NCBI GenBank assembly: GCA_009869945.1 | Contig: WIXG01000237.1 | Coordinates: forward strand, 1-64,000 | Length of the DNA stretch: 64,000 nucleotides | From: Mesaphorura yosii | Lineage: Eukaryota; Arthropoda; Collembola; Poduromorpha; Tullbergiidae | Reading direction: 5' to 3' | Part shown: positions 47,577 through 62,000 of the stretch, in pieces | Position numbering within the stretch: the first letter of the stretch is position 1 | Layout: each line of letters starts with the position of its first letter | Program-made: the position numbers and the translations under genes | The notes under the pieces: model-generated | Databases searched by the model: none | What the model was told of the DNA's origin: nothing | What the model saw: only the letters and a program-made list of their open reading frames with translations

Positions 47577-50063
47577 GTTGTATGACGAGCGCTGTCCGTT
47601 AACTTTTTATTAAAATTTCACCTTTGTCAATTAATTCGGGAACCTTAAAAGATGATTGCTAATAATAACGTTTAAGTATTCAAAGTATTGAATGCGAACA
47701 TTGACTTTGTACTTCGTAAGTCAACTGGGGAAATTGAGACTAAAATTTTAAAATGGAAGGTTTAATGGTTACTTTTCGCCATTCCTGAGGAAAATCTGGT
47801 GAAAGTTGATGTTATCTCGGAATTTTTACACGATTACTGGGAATCACTCATAAAATTACAATATGAACCGACGCTAAGTTATATTTGTTTTGGCTGAAGC
47901 CAGTAGCGTCGTTGTTACAAAGAGGAAGTGGAGGAGATGGTTCCCCGACGAGATGCAATTGAGATATGCACGAAACTTTCATCGAGAGAACGAGTCACCA
48001 GCAACGATCTACAACCACGCTTTCTCTTCGCCGCGCTGCTGATCGCAACTTGTGAGTCGTGATGTCTGTTGTTTTGCGCTCGAGTATTAGGCTTGGAGTA
48101 TTGAGACTCGACTCGAGCTTGGCCAGTTCTGCTCGCAGCTTCACACAACAGAGGACGGAAGTACAAACACAAGAATTTGTAAAGTCACGAAGTTACGTAC
48201 ATAATGTAGGTTTTACTCTTATTCCAGTCGTCTTGGGTTTTCTTTCTTTTCACTTGCGTACCTAATATTTACAAATGGAAGGAGATGGCAATTCAACAAC
48301 AACAAACACTGGTATTAGGGCATCTTCAATTTACAACTGAAACTTGACACATAAACGACGAGGAGTCCTTGAGTCCTTCAGCGGTACTGAATTGCTTTGG
48401 AAATTGAAGCAAACCAGTGCACGCGCGATCGGACAAGAAGCCGCTTTGACATTGTGTCTTAATTTCGTCAATTTGTCATACTAATTCAGACGTACGACTT
48501 TACTGCTTAAATGTCAACGACAAATTGACGATTTGTGTAGTAAATGAGGCGGGCAACTGCACTGAATGGGCTTGATAAGTGCTTTCGCGTATTAAAAGAA
48601 ACGACTGAAGTAAGAAAAATAGTCCATACAACGGAATCGATAACTCGGTTTATATTTCTCCGGGTTCTTAATCCTTCGACTTGTAAATTTGGTGTTTGGC
48701 AAATGGCAGATGGCGAAGAAAAAGAATCGTATCCATTTTGCATTTTTATGTGTTCTTGTATATTTTCTATAAATTCTTGTAAATTTTGATGATTTCCAAT
48801 AAATTCATAAGCTAGACATAAATATCTGTGTTTATTCTATAAGATTGAATGGTATTGCTAAATAAATATCATGTTCAAAGTTCAAATACTTTAGCATAGT
48901 TCAAGCATTAAATTCGCATTAGATACTTTCTTGTACACGAGGTGACGACAGTAAAACAAATTGATAGATTATTTTGGTTGATGTCACTGATTTTGACCTT
49001 ACATCCAATTTAATTCTTTAAAACAATTCATGCTTATTACGACACATTACTTATGTAGTGCCTTTTACCTTTGATTCATATACTACCACGATAATCTTTA
49101 ATTTAGCTATAGCACAACACCGAATTACATCTTAAAGGTCACATCTTTCATTCATATCACAGTTTTGTGAATTATAATCCATAATTCTTGTAGAATTTGG
49201 TAACAACATGTTAAAATTTTCTGTCACGTTAATTTCAACTTTTAATTCAAACGAAGTAAAGTTTTTGAATTTTTCATGACGAGTTTGGGCATGCCACCAA
49301 AGCATTTCATCCTCTCACGAAATCTTCTTTCTCTATCTGCGAAATACTTATTGATCTGTCATCTTTGGTAATTGCAGCGCGACAATTCCCTTTTACTATG
49401 AGACACAATCACTGCCATCGCATAGTTCCACCAGCATTTTTCACCATTATTATTCCCTTAACATCTAAAGCTAGTCACGCCTTAACTCAAGTTAATGAGA
49501 ATTCTACGAGTTAAAAGACTACAATCGATCTTCACTATTTTCTAATATTAATCGAATTAAGAGATGCTAACTACCAAATGACCAAGAAACGAGATAACTA
49601 GTCTGGTAAAGATATAGCTTGACACCCTAAATTATATAAATACTATCAAATTCACTCTAAAATGTTTTCTACAAATATGACGCCATTAAAATGCATTAAG
49701 AACTAATATAAGAGCTAGTGCACTCAGAGCACACATGAGTTCAGACATCGTCAGATTAAAAATCTTTCGCTCATCGCAAGCTCCAATTGAGTTAACTCAT
49801 AATTGGACCCTCTGGTCCCATAAAATACAATTTCTGCCACCCAAACCCATGCTCGTATTTCGTTTAGCTTAAATTATCTTTACTAAAGTGTAAATGAAAT
49901 AGACATTCACACTACACAAATATGTCTAGTGAGTTTCTGCTTGACATATGAACAAGACAGGAGACTTATCTACACAAATACAAAATCAGATCCTAGATTC
50001 GACGTTTTCCTATACAAATCTCTTTCACAGCCGTTGGCGGTCACACAACTCGGTTGGTCGACT
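47577..50063. other. Upstream region of channel A and 3' region of channel B
   Basis: The half nearer channel A should hold its promoter. The stretch from about 48.8 to 50.06 kb is strongly AT-rich and is probably a long 3' UTR of channel B, with minus-strand AATAAA at 48836-48831. Small open frames at 48059-48265 and 48544-48789 on the plus strand have no support. Confidence 0.5.
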
Positions 50064-53000
50064 TTAGCAGTACAGGTAGTATGGCCAATAAACGCAATTA
50101 AAGGTGGCAAATGCCAATGGGAAGAGAAATCTGCATGTCTCATCAATGGTGGATGCACGGATTTGGAATTTCTTGAGCCTGTTTCCGTACTGGTCAAAGT
50201 CTAATCCTTTGTTTCCCTCCATCGAGAGTGCTGGGTGCTCGAGGCCACCCACGGAATTCGATCTCGATGAAACGGGAATAAATTTTGCTTCCAAATGGTT
50301 TGACGAGCTGTCAGCCTTCTCCTTCATCTAAAAATGAGCAAACGCACGGTTTAATCACGGGAAAATCCACAGATGCATTATGGTTGATCAGTCGTACGTA
50401 CATGAATGAGGGTATTTCCGGCTGGCGGTGAGCGGTCATATCCTTCCGCCTCTCGCTTGTCTTCATTATACTGAAAATTGTAATCTCGCCCACGTCCCCT
50501 GCGACACGAATGTTTGTGGTTCTCCTTTCTCCACAAATAGTTGACGACGGTGAATTCCAAAAGAGCAAGAAAAACGAAACCTGAAATTCAGAGAATACAC
50601 ATGAGCAGCTGCAATCGCAAATCAAAGACTACAGTCGACTCTCATCTACGCAAGTGTCTGCTTAATGATCTCGATTCCTGTATCATTAGGAAGGAAATTG
50701 CGAGGAAACCACAAGCGTGTGTTTGGAGAGTACAAATTGTACAATCTGTTTCATAGAAGTTACAGGCATCACAGGAAAAGAGATTTGTGTTTGATTAACC
50801 TCAACAGTAGGCTGTAATTGATAAGCGCAGACTACACATACAGCCGCACGAAAGAAGAGACATTTATCATGTTTACACACTCGTCGTGGAGTGAAGTTAG
50901 TTTTTCACACGAAAAAGAGCCTGAACCATAAACAAGAGCGAATGCGGTTGCCGGTTTGGTTTCTGCGAGGGACAATGCGGCTGGTAAGTTGATACAGGCA
51001 GCAGGGATACGCCGCTGAGGAGAAAGTCGCTTCATCTGGTACGTACCCGTGCATGTTCCCATCCAGACATCAATGGCCTTTACATAGCTTGACTGCGGCA
51101 GATTTTCCTGGATATCTAAAACGGAAAGAGTCAAAAATGAATGAATTGCTCAATACCACCAATGTTAAATATTTGATATTGGAGCCTGAGCCTGGCTACT
51201 GACACGTTGCAAAATGAACATTAGCTTTGCTCGTTATTTCACAGTCTTCGGCAAATGAATGAACCATCAAATTCAAAATTTAGTTTGTTTTGTATTAACT
51301 GCCCTGTCTGTTACGCAAGTCTTTGGGAAGGCTTTAAAGACCCAGACAGAATGGATTCTGTTGCATCACTAAAGAGTAGCGTAGCAATTCGGTACACATT
51401 GAGCATTAGTTTTCGTTTGTATTGTGGGTCGGGGCCTTTCAACACATTTGGGTGAAATGGCGTCATAAAAAGGGCGTAAAATCTTTCACATAAACATTCC
51501 ATAACATTCCTCCCGGAAACTTAAACCTAACCTTGAGTAGACGCGAGAGTTCGTAGCAAAGTCAATAACCAAGACAGGCTTCAGACTGGACGTGAGTTTC
51601 GAGTGCAGTCACGGTGTAAGTTGGAATTTTAAAACTACCATTTACGAGAGTCTTTTTATAATGGAATGAAAATAGAAAGCCATGTACACTACAGCAAACA
51701 CGGCATACAGCCAGTTACATGAACTTACTCGTGGCCTTGTGCGAGACGGTAAGCAGAGTCGTGATCCCCAAAGTCACGCGTCCGGGAACAGAATTTACAT
51801 CCATCCAGAATGAGACCCACGAAATGACTACCATGAGAATGGTGGGCAAGTAACTCTGCACCAAGTGAAATCCCAGTGATCTGGAGAGGTGGAAAGCGGC
51901 TAAAATGCAGCTGTAGTTTCCTGTGACTCAGGTAAAAATGCGAAATGTAATTTACTGGCACCCAATTGCTTTTTAGGTCAAAGGAGCACGATCTCCACGT
52001 ACCGATCTGTCCGAAGGATTTTGTTGTAGGGCATGTTTCCGTCGCTGTTCGAACTAATTCGAACTGCGACATTCCGAAGCCACCTGTGGTGACAGGGTCC
52101 TCCTTTGTCCACTGCAGAATGAGTTCGTCGACTGTTTTCGAAACTACAAATCAGAGAAAGCCGTTATTAGAAGAGTGTTGAGCTAAATTACTGTCCTGCG
52201 CAGCGGACTCAACGGAAGGGCAGTTAGAATTACGACAACGTCGCACAAGAGATGTTGAAATTACAATTATAACAATGAATAGTACGCGCTCATGAATTGA
52301 TAACATGTATCCACTCCAGCTTCCCAACATCTGCAATCAACTCTTGCGCGTTTAACGCAGACACTTATCTCTCTGCGATTAGAAACATTACACCCACACG
52401 CTGCGGCCAAAGTGAAAGCCTCTTTTGGGCCAGATCTCCAACAACAGAGAATACGACTGAATTTTATGCACTACAAATATAGTGAGCTTTCTCTGGACCA
52501 GCATTCGCATTTGCATTCTGTGCTGTGAATGAAATTTTGATATGATTGCACTACTTTAATATTAAAAGTAATTAAACCTGGACTGTCTCCTGAAACGGAT
52601 ATTGCTTGACATGTTAAGCCATTCAAAACGTCAACATCAAGTTTAAGTAGAAAATTAAACATTAAACCCTACAGTGCATACGAGATATAGATACGGCAGG
52701 CAGTGTACCTGCTCTCCTGCATTGAATTCTGGCACTTTGGGCAATGCTGTAGTCACATAAATAAGAAATATGACTACAAGGCCCAGCTGAAGTTGATGGT
52801 GAACAATGACATCATTATTTCTTATGTATGACACACAATAAAAACTGATTTCCCATGTCTACGTGTCAGAAACACACTTTTGAGCTTGCAATTCCGAAAA
52901 TGGGCTTCATGACCATGTTTCACATTTCACAACTCGCGAACGAGTACTTCATAATTTCATCATCTTTCTCCGTTCCATTTCTCTCGCCATTGAACAGTTC

Positions 53001-56000
53001 CGTAACACGACTGAATCTCCCCGACTTAATCTACCCCGACCCAATCTGCCGGGACTGTATCTGCCCGCGACTGTATCTACCCGATTAATGTTAAGATAAT
53101 AGAGTCAGTCAACCTTCGCTAACATATTTCGCTATCAAAAGCAGTGCTGGTCCACTAACGGGCAAGTATTAAGGATGGAATTTTCACACGAAAATGCTCT
53201 CAACACCCATTATTAGTGCAAAAAATTTCATCGTTCCTAAGCATTGACAATGTAGAACTGCACACATGTGGGAGATTGGGGATCCGCGTATTACCACTTT
53301 AAACCTTGTATTCGATGTACAGTCGCGGGTAGATATAGCTGCGGGCAGATACAGTCCCGGCAGATTGGGTCGGGGTAGATTAAGTCGAGGAGATTCAGTC
53401 ATAGAATCGAAAAGTTCACACTTGTGCTTATGTTGTTTATTATAGCCTATCTAGATTACGGATTTGGTGGCAGGCAGGTGCCAGGGAATTCAAGGAATCC
53501 TGAGACCTTGCCGTGCGAAGTATTTCTGTTACACACACTAAGAAGGTGAAACGTGGGCTACGTGTTATCCAAGGACAAAGAATTCAGCAACATGTGTCGA
53601 TGTGACCCATGCAAAATAAATTGAATCGAGAAAGCCCATGTTTGAGTCAAATGAACTCCGCACGAATTACATCTGCGCCACTAATTATTAAACCGTCCAA
53701 TACGTCCGACACGCCTTCAATCATCGGCAACTAATTTTCACTGCTGACAACTCAGTGATGCACTGTGAAATAGGAAATTTTAAACCGGCCAACTTCCTTG
53801 TCAATTTTTTGTCGCATTTACACTTCTAACAAAATTCCTGTATTTTGCCATGCATGTTTGTCATAAAGCACGAATGGGACTGCGAATTTAGATTCAGATC
53901 GAAAATAGTAAACCGCGACTGAAGCTTGTCGCGATGCAAACTGCAGGTGAGACAGGCAAGGATAATAAAAAAAAAGTGCTAGAGAATATTTAGAGTGCAT
54001 TTGCTACCAAAAATATTCTTCGGAACAATATTTTTAGTAGCAAATCCAGAACATTCTGACACCACCTCTGCCGTCTCAAAATTCTCACTGTGTGTCTGGA
54101 ATTTCGAGGCAAGGCAGTGCCTGCCACCAAATCAGTAGTCTAGTAGATAGGCTATTATGCTTTCTCGCAACACAACAGCAGGACAATTTTCTGCTGAGTT
54201 TATCTGCTCTAAAAAACTCAGGCTTTCTGAAATATTGATCACGTTCGCGCAAAATATTGTGGCGCAACCCGAAAGATTTGTGTAAATAAAATATCAGCTC
54301 ACATAATTCGGGTCTGTAGCAGCAAGAATTATGGAAGCTCCATTTTCAAGTCACAGTCACAAGAGCGGAGCATAATACCAAGTAAGTGCGTATAAACCAC
54401 GCTTAGTGTCAATGGAACTTTTTCTCCACAGATTTACGATCCGTTCTCATGCGACAACAGCAACGTGATGAAGTCAAATCCATTCAGCTCAGCAATAATG
54501 AAAGCGCACTCAATACTCACGAGTACATCCTCTTCGGGAATTAAACATAAATTCAATTTAATTGGTAGAGCACAAATGAAGGACAATTGACAATTCGGCG
54601 GTGGTCATCTTCAGCACCGAAGCCCCGAAACGCTCGTTTACTTGTTAATTGTGCTCTTTAATGCATGTGGAGTATATTAAGAAGGGAATTAGACTTGTTA
54701 AGGTTTAACCTTGCAATAAAAACAGAACGTCGTCGTGGGACGATGGATATTAACGACGAGCATTAAGCATTACTTACAGCTGGCTACCTCCATGGTACAC
54801 ATTTGACGGTCCAATGGAAATTTTGACAAGTCCATCATACAGGAAAATGTGACTTTGAGACTGGAAGAGGATAAAAGCAGAACAAGAATTAAAAGACTAT
54901 TAATAATACAGCATTCACAGTACATCATTCGAATTCACACTGGAGACTTGTAGAGTCATCACTTTGTATTCGTATTTGGCCTTTGTATTCATTTGTTTCA
55001 GATTTCATTGTTCCCTCGCCTCTTTTGTCCAAGAACAATGGGGAATCATTATGCTCGAATCGGCACACAATAGAGGCGTACGAACGAAACATCCTGTCAG
55101 GCTTGTGAATGATAGTGAAAGTTGTCAAGAGTAGAGTTGCAAGATTTCTAAGAATCACGGATGAAATACGAAACGATTTGTTTGCTGTGAGCAAATACTC
55201 CTCTCATCGCTTCGGAACTCTCAAGGATCGTTTTCATAAGGTGGGAGAAAGTCCATGCAGCACATTATGTTTCACTCATTCTTATGCTTCACAGCTACTG
55301 CAAGATTGAAAATTCTAAGATAACTGTCGCTTCAAGCACTTCTTCGCGGTGCTTTGGTATTCTTAAGCGAAACCTCATTTGAAACCTCACTCAAAATGCA
55401 CACGAAATGCTGCATGCTGAAGAGAATGTTTCATGTTTCTTTGCAATAATTTTAATAATGAGAAAAGACGGGATCGGATTACAGGGTTGTCCTTGTTCAT
55501 CTTCTTTTGTTTACTTTGATGTTGAAGGTCTTTGTGAAGCGTCAAACCGTAAACAACATTCCATATCGAATTCACTCAAGCGCGCGAAGAAAGTGCTTGT
55601 GGCCGCAGTCGCCGACGAGGAGAGAGAAGAATCTTAAATATCCTTGATGATAGTTAATCCCACTTCATTCGATTTCATACCACAAAAGCAACGGGATTAA
55701 TTGCGATTTTCTACTTTTGCTTCTTCAGAACAGATTACACGGCTGTGCCTTTACATTTGCTCTCGCCTCGAAACATAACACGAGAATCAAACAAACTAAA
55801 ATAATATCCAGTGCACCCAAATAACATTTGTGTGCGTCATTGTCTGGCTACGCTCGTAATCGCTAATAAATCAAAAGGGATGAAAAATGTTTGCAGTCAG
55901 ACTGTCATCAAATGAGAAAATACTTCGCCCAAACAGAAGAAGTTGATTTAGTTCCCACAGACACCAATCCTACAAAGTTCATGGACTGGATGACTCGTGG

Positions 56001-59000
56001 AATGTAATTAATAATTTACACTGAATTCTTTCAATGTCAGAACCTCATTTTGTTAAGAGTGGCCTCAAGTAACAGTCGACATAATCCCAAAGATGAGTTC
56101 CAAGTAGCAGTAATGAATTCTCGAGCCGCAGGATTTTAATAACTTCAAAAATAAATGTATTTTTAACTTGTCATTAAGTCTGCAAGTTTTATCCTTCGAT
56201 TTTCTTAAGTTTAATGTTCTGTTACGCTGTCATTTCATCTTGGACGTAAGTTAATTTTTGGTTTCTTCATGTTTCTGCGTTTTACGGGGCTTGAGGTTGT
56301 TAAAACTTTCAGAAATTCTCAACGAGCACGCATTAGAATCCAGAATTCAATTGTGTTTCTACATTAGAGACAGCAAAATCTGAACTTGTGCTTCCAGCAA
56401 ATTCAATTTCGGCCCATTAACAAACAAGACATGGAGTACAGAAAGCGCTCGAGGAAGTAACAGCAGAGCCCGAGAAGGTGGTTGGTTGAAGTTGGAGTGG
56501 AGTAAATTTGTTGTAAAACAAATTACACCACAAATTATCGAAAACTGCTTCCGCCAGTCTTGGCCCTAGCCCGAGCCAAGGAGAGAGTGGAGACGCTTTT
56601 AAGTTTCCTCTTTCCTGAAATCTCACCGTCGGCATCGCAGTCAGGATTTTAAAGATGTGATTCGTAAGTGCACATATCGCCACTTGTACAATTTCCAGCT
56701 CGTCCCGTTCCTGGTCCGTTATGCTTTTGCTTAGCTACGTGTTCCCTTCTCGGCTCTCAGCGGGTTAGTTTTCACTTGACTTGTTTTATTATTATTCGTA
56801 CTTACTCCAGACCCCACGCGTATACTGCAACTCTCTTTCCTTCCACTCTATTGTATTAGTTCCGTGCTGACTTGAGCTGACGCTAAACTTACAAATGCAA
56901 TTTCCATACATCACTTGCTTCGTTATTAGTCTTTGCATAATGTGCATGCATCATGAGCTGTGACCAGCTTAAAGCATCATCTGCTATTACGATTAGGGGA
57001 AGGATGAGCGCAAAATTCTTGTTGCCGACAACTTTCTCCCACTCGTGTGCTATTTTGGCCTCGGTAAGCAATAATCATCATCATAATACTGAACTGAATC
57101 ACCTAATGCGCCCAACTGTCGAACGGCCAGTCATCGTCGTTCCAGAAGCTGGCGAATCACACAACACTGCAGTGCAACAGGATGACAATGACACTCTCTG
57201 CTTTCAATACACAAATTCAAATTGCCAAATCAGGATCCGCTGATAGAATCTGTGTGGCGAGAAGCGCACAGTAGAAATAAAAGGTTGGAGATTCTACAGT
57301 CAAAGTTTTAATGAACCTGTCGACAAGCGAAGGTTTATTGATTTTTAAAATGAATTAGGCTGAAAGGCCCAGGAAGCGTTGTTCGACCTTTTCGCTACAA
57401 ATCTGGGCGTTACGCTTGCATGCCTGCCCAGGCCTTGATGAAAGACAAGTTGATGACAATCAGGACGAGGAAAAAATGAACGAAGAAAGTCGTCGCACAC
57501 ATGAACACGGTCGTCGCGAATGTCTAGACACCTCAATGCACAAACGTAGAGAATCCTTACCGTAGCATGTAAAGTATTTCGCCATCTGGATTAATCCGTA
57601 CCAGCACGTTAGGAACTGTGACAAACTGAAAATCTGCCTCCTTCGCGTTCGGGAAGTATACTTCGGGCTTCCAAATTGCTTTCACAAGATTTGGATCATT
57701 GAGATCTAATGGCTGACGCAAATCCTTATGTTTTAATCTCTCATCTCTCCATTTTTGTCGCAAGTATAAGTCCACTTTGTAATCCTAAAAGTCAACACGG
57801 AAAGGATTACATTATTGCTTTGACATTGGCGGTTAAGACCTTCCAACGTAATAACATTAAAGCCTATTAATTAAGATACAAGCAAAGGCGTGGGTCTTGC
57901 CTGTGTACTGTATGCTTACCATTGTTAATGGGTTCGGCGTTCCAAAGCTTCTTACAAACAATTCACAGTATACTTGAGTAGGCGTCGTGTTATCTGCGAA
58001 ATCAGAGTCGTCAGGTTTTACGTCGATCGTTGACGAGGCGGATTTCATGCGTGCGTCATTCAACCCTCATCTAAAATTGGCGAACGCACATACAAACGAA
58101 AACTTACTCAGGTGATTAGTCGGAGTCGCTCGTCTGTCGTATCCGTTCAACAGTTCGTCCAGGATGACCAAATCCTGCATCAGCGTCGCAAACCTAGCGT
58201 AAACAATCAAACTGTGAAAACTCCTGGATTTCCTTCAAGAAGATCATCTACCACATTCTCATTAAATCAAATTCACTGTTCGCCGAAATTTTCATGTCGG
58301 AGCGCCGTCTCATTCTGTGTCGCAGTCACTAAAGTTTATAACTTCCGGGTCTTCTTAACTTTTTACTTTGATTTTAAACTCAAAGTATTTGCACTCTTCC
58401 TGTGCGACACTGTCTCATATTCTAGCATGGAACCTCAGAAAATTGCGAAAGTAGTCGCCCGACTTCTGGCCTCATGGAGCTGCCGCTGCTTGTATCGTAT
58501 CGCTGTAGCTGCAGGCGCGACGAATTTCCATATAAAATGTAATTCAGATAAAAGTTTGTACCAGGACAGAAATTACATTATGATTAACCAACTCTTAAAA
58601 CTTTTCGGCAACGGGAGGGCAGGGCAGGCGCAGGGCACGTGCCTATAATTAACATTAATGAACACGTTGGCTCCAAAGTGCTTAGCCACAGTTAAACGCA
58701 ACTTCATAACCAATTTTTTTTCGAAGTTTCAAGGAGAATTTAAAAATCTGTGATTTAATAACATACCACGTCTCATCGAGATGAATCGTAGCAAAGGTTG
58801 AAAGTTTGTCAACTTTTCAAACGACGGATTTTACGTGGTCAACACATGGATAGTGAAGATCCTCAATGTTCAAGTTTTATGATTTTTCGAGCGGATTGTG
58901 AGTATTAAATTGGATGATCACGTTTTCCAAATGAAATCTAATCGACGTACGCTCGGGAACCCCGGATGGTTCTCATTTTCTGACCTGCACAGAGCTGCGC

Positions 59001-62000
59001 CCGTCTCACAGGTGTCAAAACAGTTGCCCGGGGTCTCCAGAGGCATACTTTTATTGACGGTGGTAGGTGATACGCCTTTTCTGTGTCGCACGTCCGTGTC
59101 ATCTTTTCGTGCGTCAGTCGCGCACGGCACAGACAAGTCGCGTGATGAAGTTGGCATTTTAGAACACTCTCCGGCACACGCGAAAGCAGATTGCGAGACG
59201 TTTACTTGGCTAAATTACATTTTAAGAGATGAAACGCTTCAGATGCGCTTTACTTTATTCTCTTGCCATACAAAATGAAAAAAATGGGCAATTCCATAAA
59301 GTGTTTGGATTTTAGGATTTAAATTTACATATCCTACGTTATTTTTCCAGCCGTACTACGCGTACTCGGCTACTGTAAACTGTTATATAGTCCTCCCTCC
59401 TACAGTTGTAACGTTGTAACTTTAGACGAAAATCTGTTTCATATTTCATATCGCCTTGTTTCGTTGTTTTCCGTACGGAGGGAGACATTCTGAAAACTAA
59501 TCTTCTGTCCCGTTTTCGTTGTATGTGCTTTTGATTGAACTGTATAATTTTAAGTGCTTCTAAATACTTACTGTTATTGCATTCATTCTCAGTAGAAATT
59601 TCATGAGCGCTGCCTGGTGAGACTGCCGACATTCTACTTTTATTCACGATTGCTGATCTAGCAATCAAAATTCACTTCCGATGCGAACTAGTGGATAAAA
59701 CTACGACGAAATTGTTGTTGCGTTTTGAATTGTCGAGACTTTCAATCTGACGACGCACTGCCTTGCCTTACAGCAGTCGCAGGAGGAATCACAAATACTG
59801 ACTGAGCTTCTGAATGTACACATGAAACATCGAGTTGGCAATCCGAACGTCAGCATTATATCATTGGAAGTATTCCCAAAGTCAATCAACAATAACAATA
59901 AAGCTTTCTTTCTCTCCGGCGCGCTTTCTACTTGCTTCTTATTATTCATGGGAATTTCGTCCTACATTCTGAACGAGCACGACGAGTGTAATTTAAATAT
60001 TGGAAGAAAGGCAACACATGCAAGGAAATTATCACCAGCGCAGCGCCTGATTTTGGTTATGGGCTATGCATTGCACATTCAGAAATAAGAATTCGATGTA
60101 AATCGTATTGACATATGGTCCGAAATGTATTTTGGCTGAACTTCGACTTTTCCGTATTCAATTTTCTTCCAATTATAGATGTCAATTTCTAAGCTTGTCT
60201 TTCTTTTATTCGTTTCCGTTCGTTCTCATTCTACCGCATTTAAATTATGTCATGAAAAACTGGTGAAGGTGAAATGAGAACATTTTACATATTGCCAACT
60301 AAGGTGACAAACTCGTCGCCGGTTAACACATTGCAACATTCTTCCACTTGACCGTCAAAGTGAATTGAATTTCGTAAGGAAATTGCCAACATTCCGTTCT
60401 ACATTTCACAGAGACGGGCAATTTCCGTGCAGCTACTTTAAGAAAACCCAATTAAAATCGCACAAAGAATGGAGCGGCAAGTGAAAGGAAAAGAAAACAC
60501 TTCCGACACCGTACCACTTTGCCGTGCTCTGTATGACCATGTTGTGCAGTTTTGAAAAAGTTGGTCTGCTACTGCTCAAGATGGTGAAATGAAAGAGAGT
60601 AAAGAAAACAGAAAAGGCATTTAACAACCCACGGCATTTCAGTTTGAATACATTTCCATTGCCATTGCGTCCGAGATTATGCTATTTCATTGCCGTTCCC
60701 AGTCCGGGAGTCTTTCTTGCCTTGTCTGACCTCGTCGCTGCTGCACATTCACTTACGCGGATTTCTGTATTTTAGTACTGCTTAGTCGTTTCAAGTGTAG
60801 GAGCAACACTTTGAGGATTCAAGCGTGGAGTATGGAGAAAAGAGAAACATTTAAAATTCTATTTCATTTTCTCTTCTCCTTAAGAATTCGTAATTCGTTT
60901 AGTTTCTCAGGACTGCCTGCTGCCTCGCGTGCATATGCTTAGGTTATGGCTAAAGAAGACTGTTCGTCTTATTTGTCTCATTATTTTGCACTGCACTATT
61001 CCGATTCTATTGTCTGAGCTCGACATTCATCTCAAACTAATCCAGGCCTTCTGACAATCTCAAGATTTTAAAGGAAACAAAAGGGACTCAGTAATTTATG
61101 TCTGTAGAGGTATTTGTACGGGTTTGAGACACGGAACATGAAGCACGACGAAGCAGTCGTGCATACATGCACGTACTAATTTGCTCAGATGTTTATAATT
61201 ATCGTAGCAAAAGGAGTTCGGGGAAAGTCTTATGTCCTGTACAAGTACATAACTGCATTCGTATTGTTTAGCGTAATTAATAAAATAAGAGTCCAAATGT
61301 TGCGCGTTTGTTCATTTTCTGACCTGAAGCAGATTTAAGTTTAAATTCTAGAACTGTTCGTACGGAAAAACTGGCAGTATCAAGAATTCATGAACAGTTC
61401 TTTCGAATTGACCTGACAAGGCACGGTCGTGTATTCTTAATTCCATTTTCTTGTACCAGTTCTCGGCTGCTCATACAATATAAACACGAAAATTTAGCGT
61501 GGATCCTTGCACAATTCTTGTCGCCCATTAACACAATTTGTAATATAGTTCGCTTTGTTGCTGCAATCTTGCGATGTGGAGATTAAATGCAGAGCACATG
61601 AGGAATTAATGGGTACAAGTTTCAGTGGTGCACACGGAGGATTTAAGAGATAAAAGAAATTGCCGACTATTTGCTATTTCTACTTTCTTCATGGTTCTAG
61701 GAGAGCAGGCGCAAGCTTTCATTTTTTGCTACATCACCGCATTGGAATGCGAAGTACAGTATTGTGTATAAAATTTGACCCAGCGCCCCCGGGTGGTAAA
61801 TATTGTCCATATCGGGTTAATTAATTAAGTTGAGCTTGCAAAACACATGAATTAATGTTATGGGCATACGCTACCAGTTGAAATATTTTCACCTCAATAC
61901 GTTCAAAAATTCTTTGTTTCTGACACGCGTCACCTGTCAGTATTTTGAAAATGAAGCCCGCACATCTCACACTTCAGACTCTACCTACAAGGAGTGCAAG

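Larger units (their letters stand above)
52144..54777 (-). other. Intron of anion channel B containing foldback repeats
   Basis: This 2.6-kb intron lies between the Cys-loop exon and the next extracellular exon (phase 1). It contains the inverted repeat 53009-53400 and the short hairpin 53999-54045, both listed separately. No gene is recognised. Confidence 0.6.

Noticed and set aside
58112-58648. 178-codon plus-strand open frame overlapping channel B exon 2
   Set aside because: It is antisense to a confirmed coding exon and its remaining sequence shows no family features.
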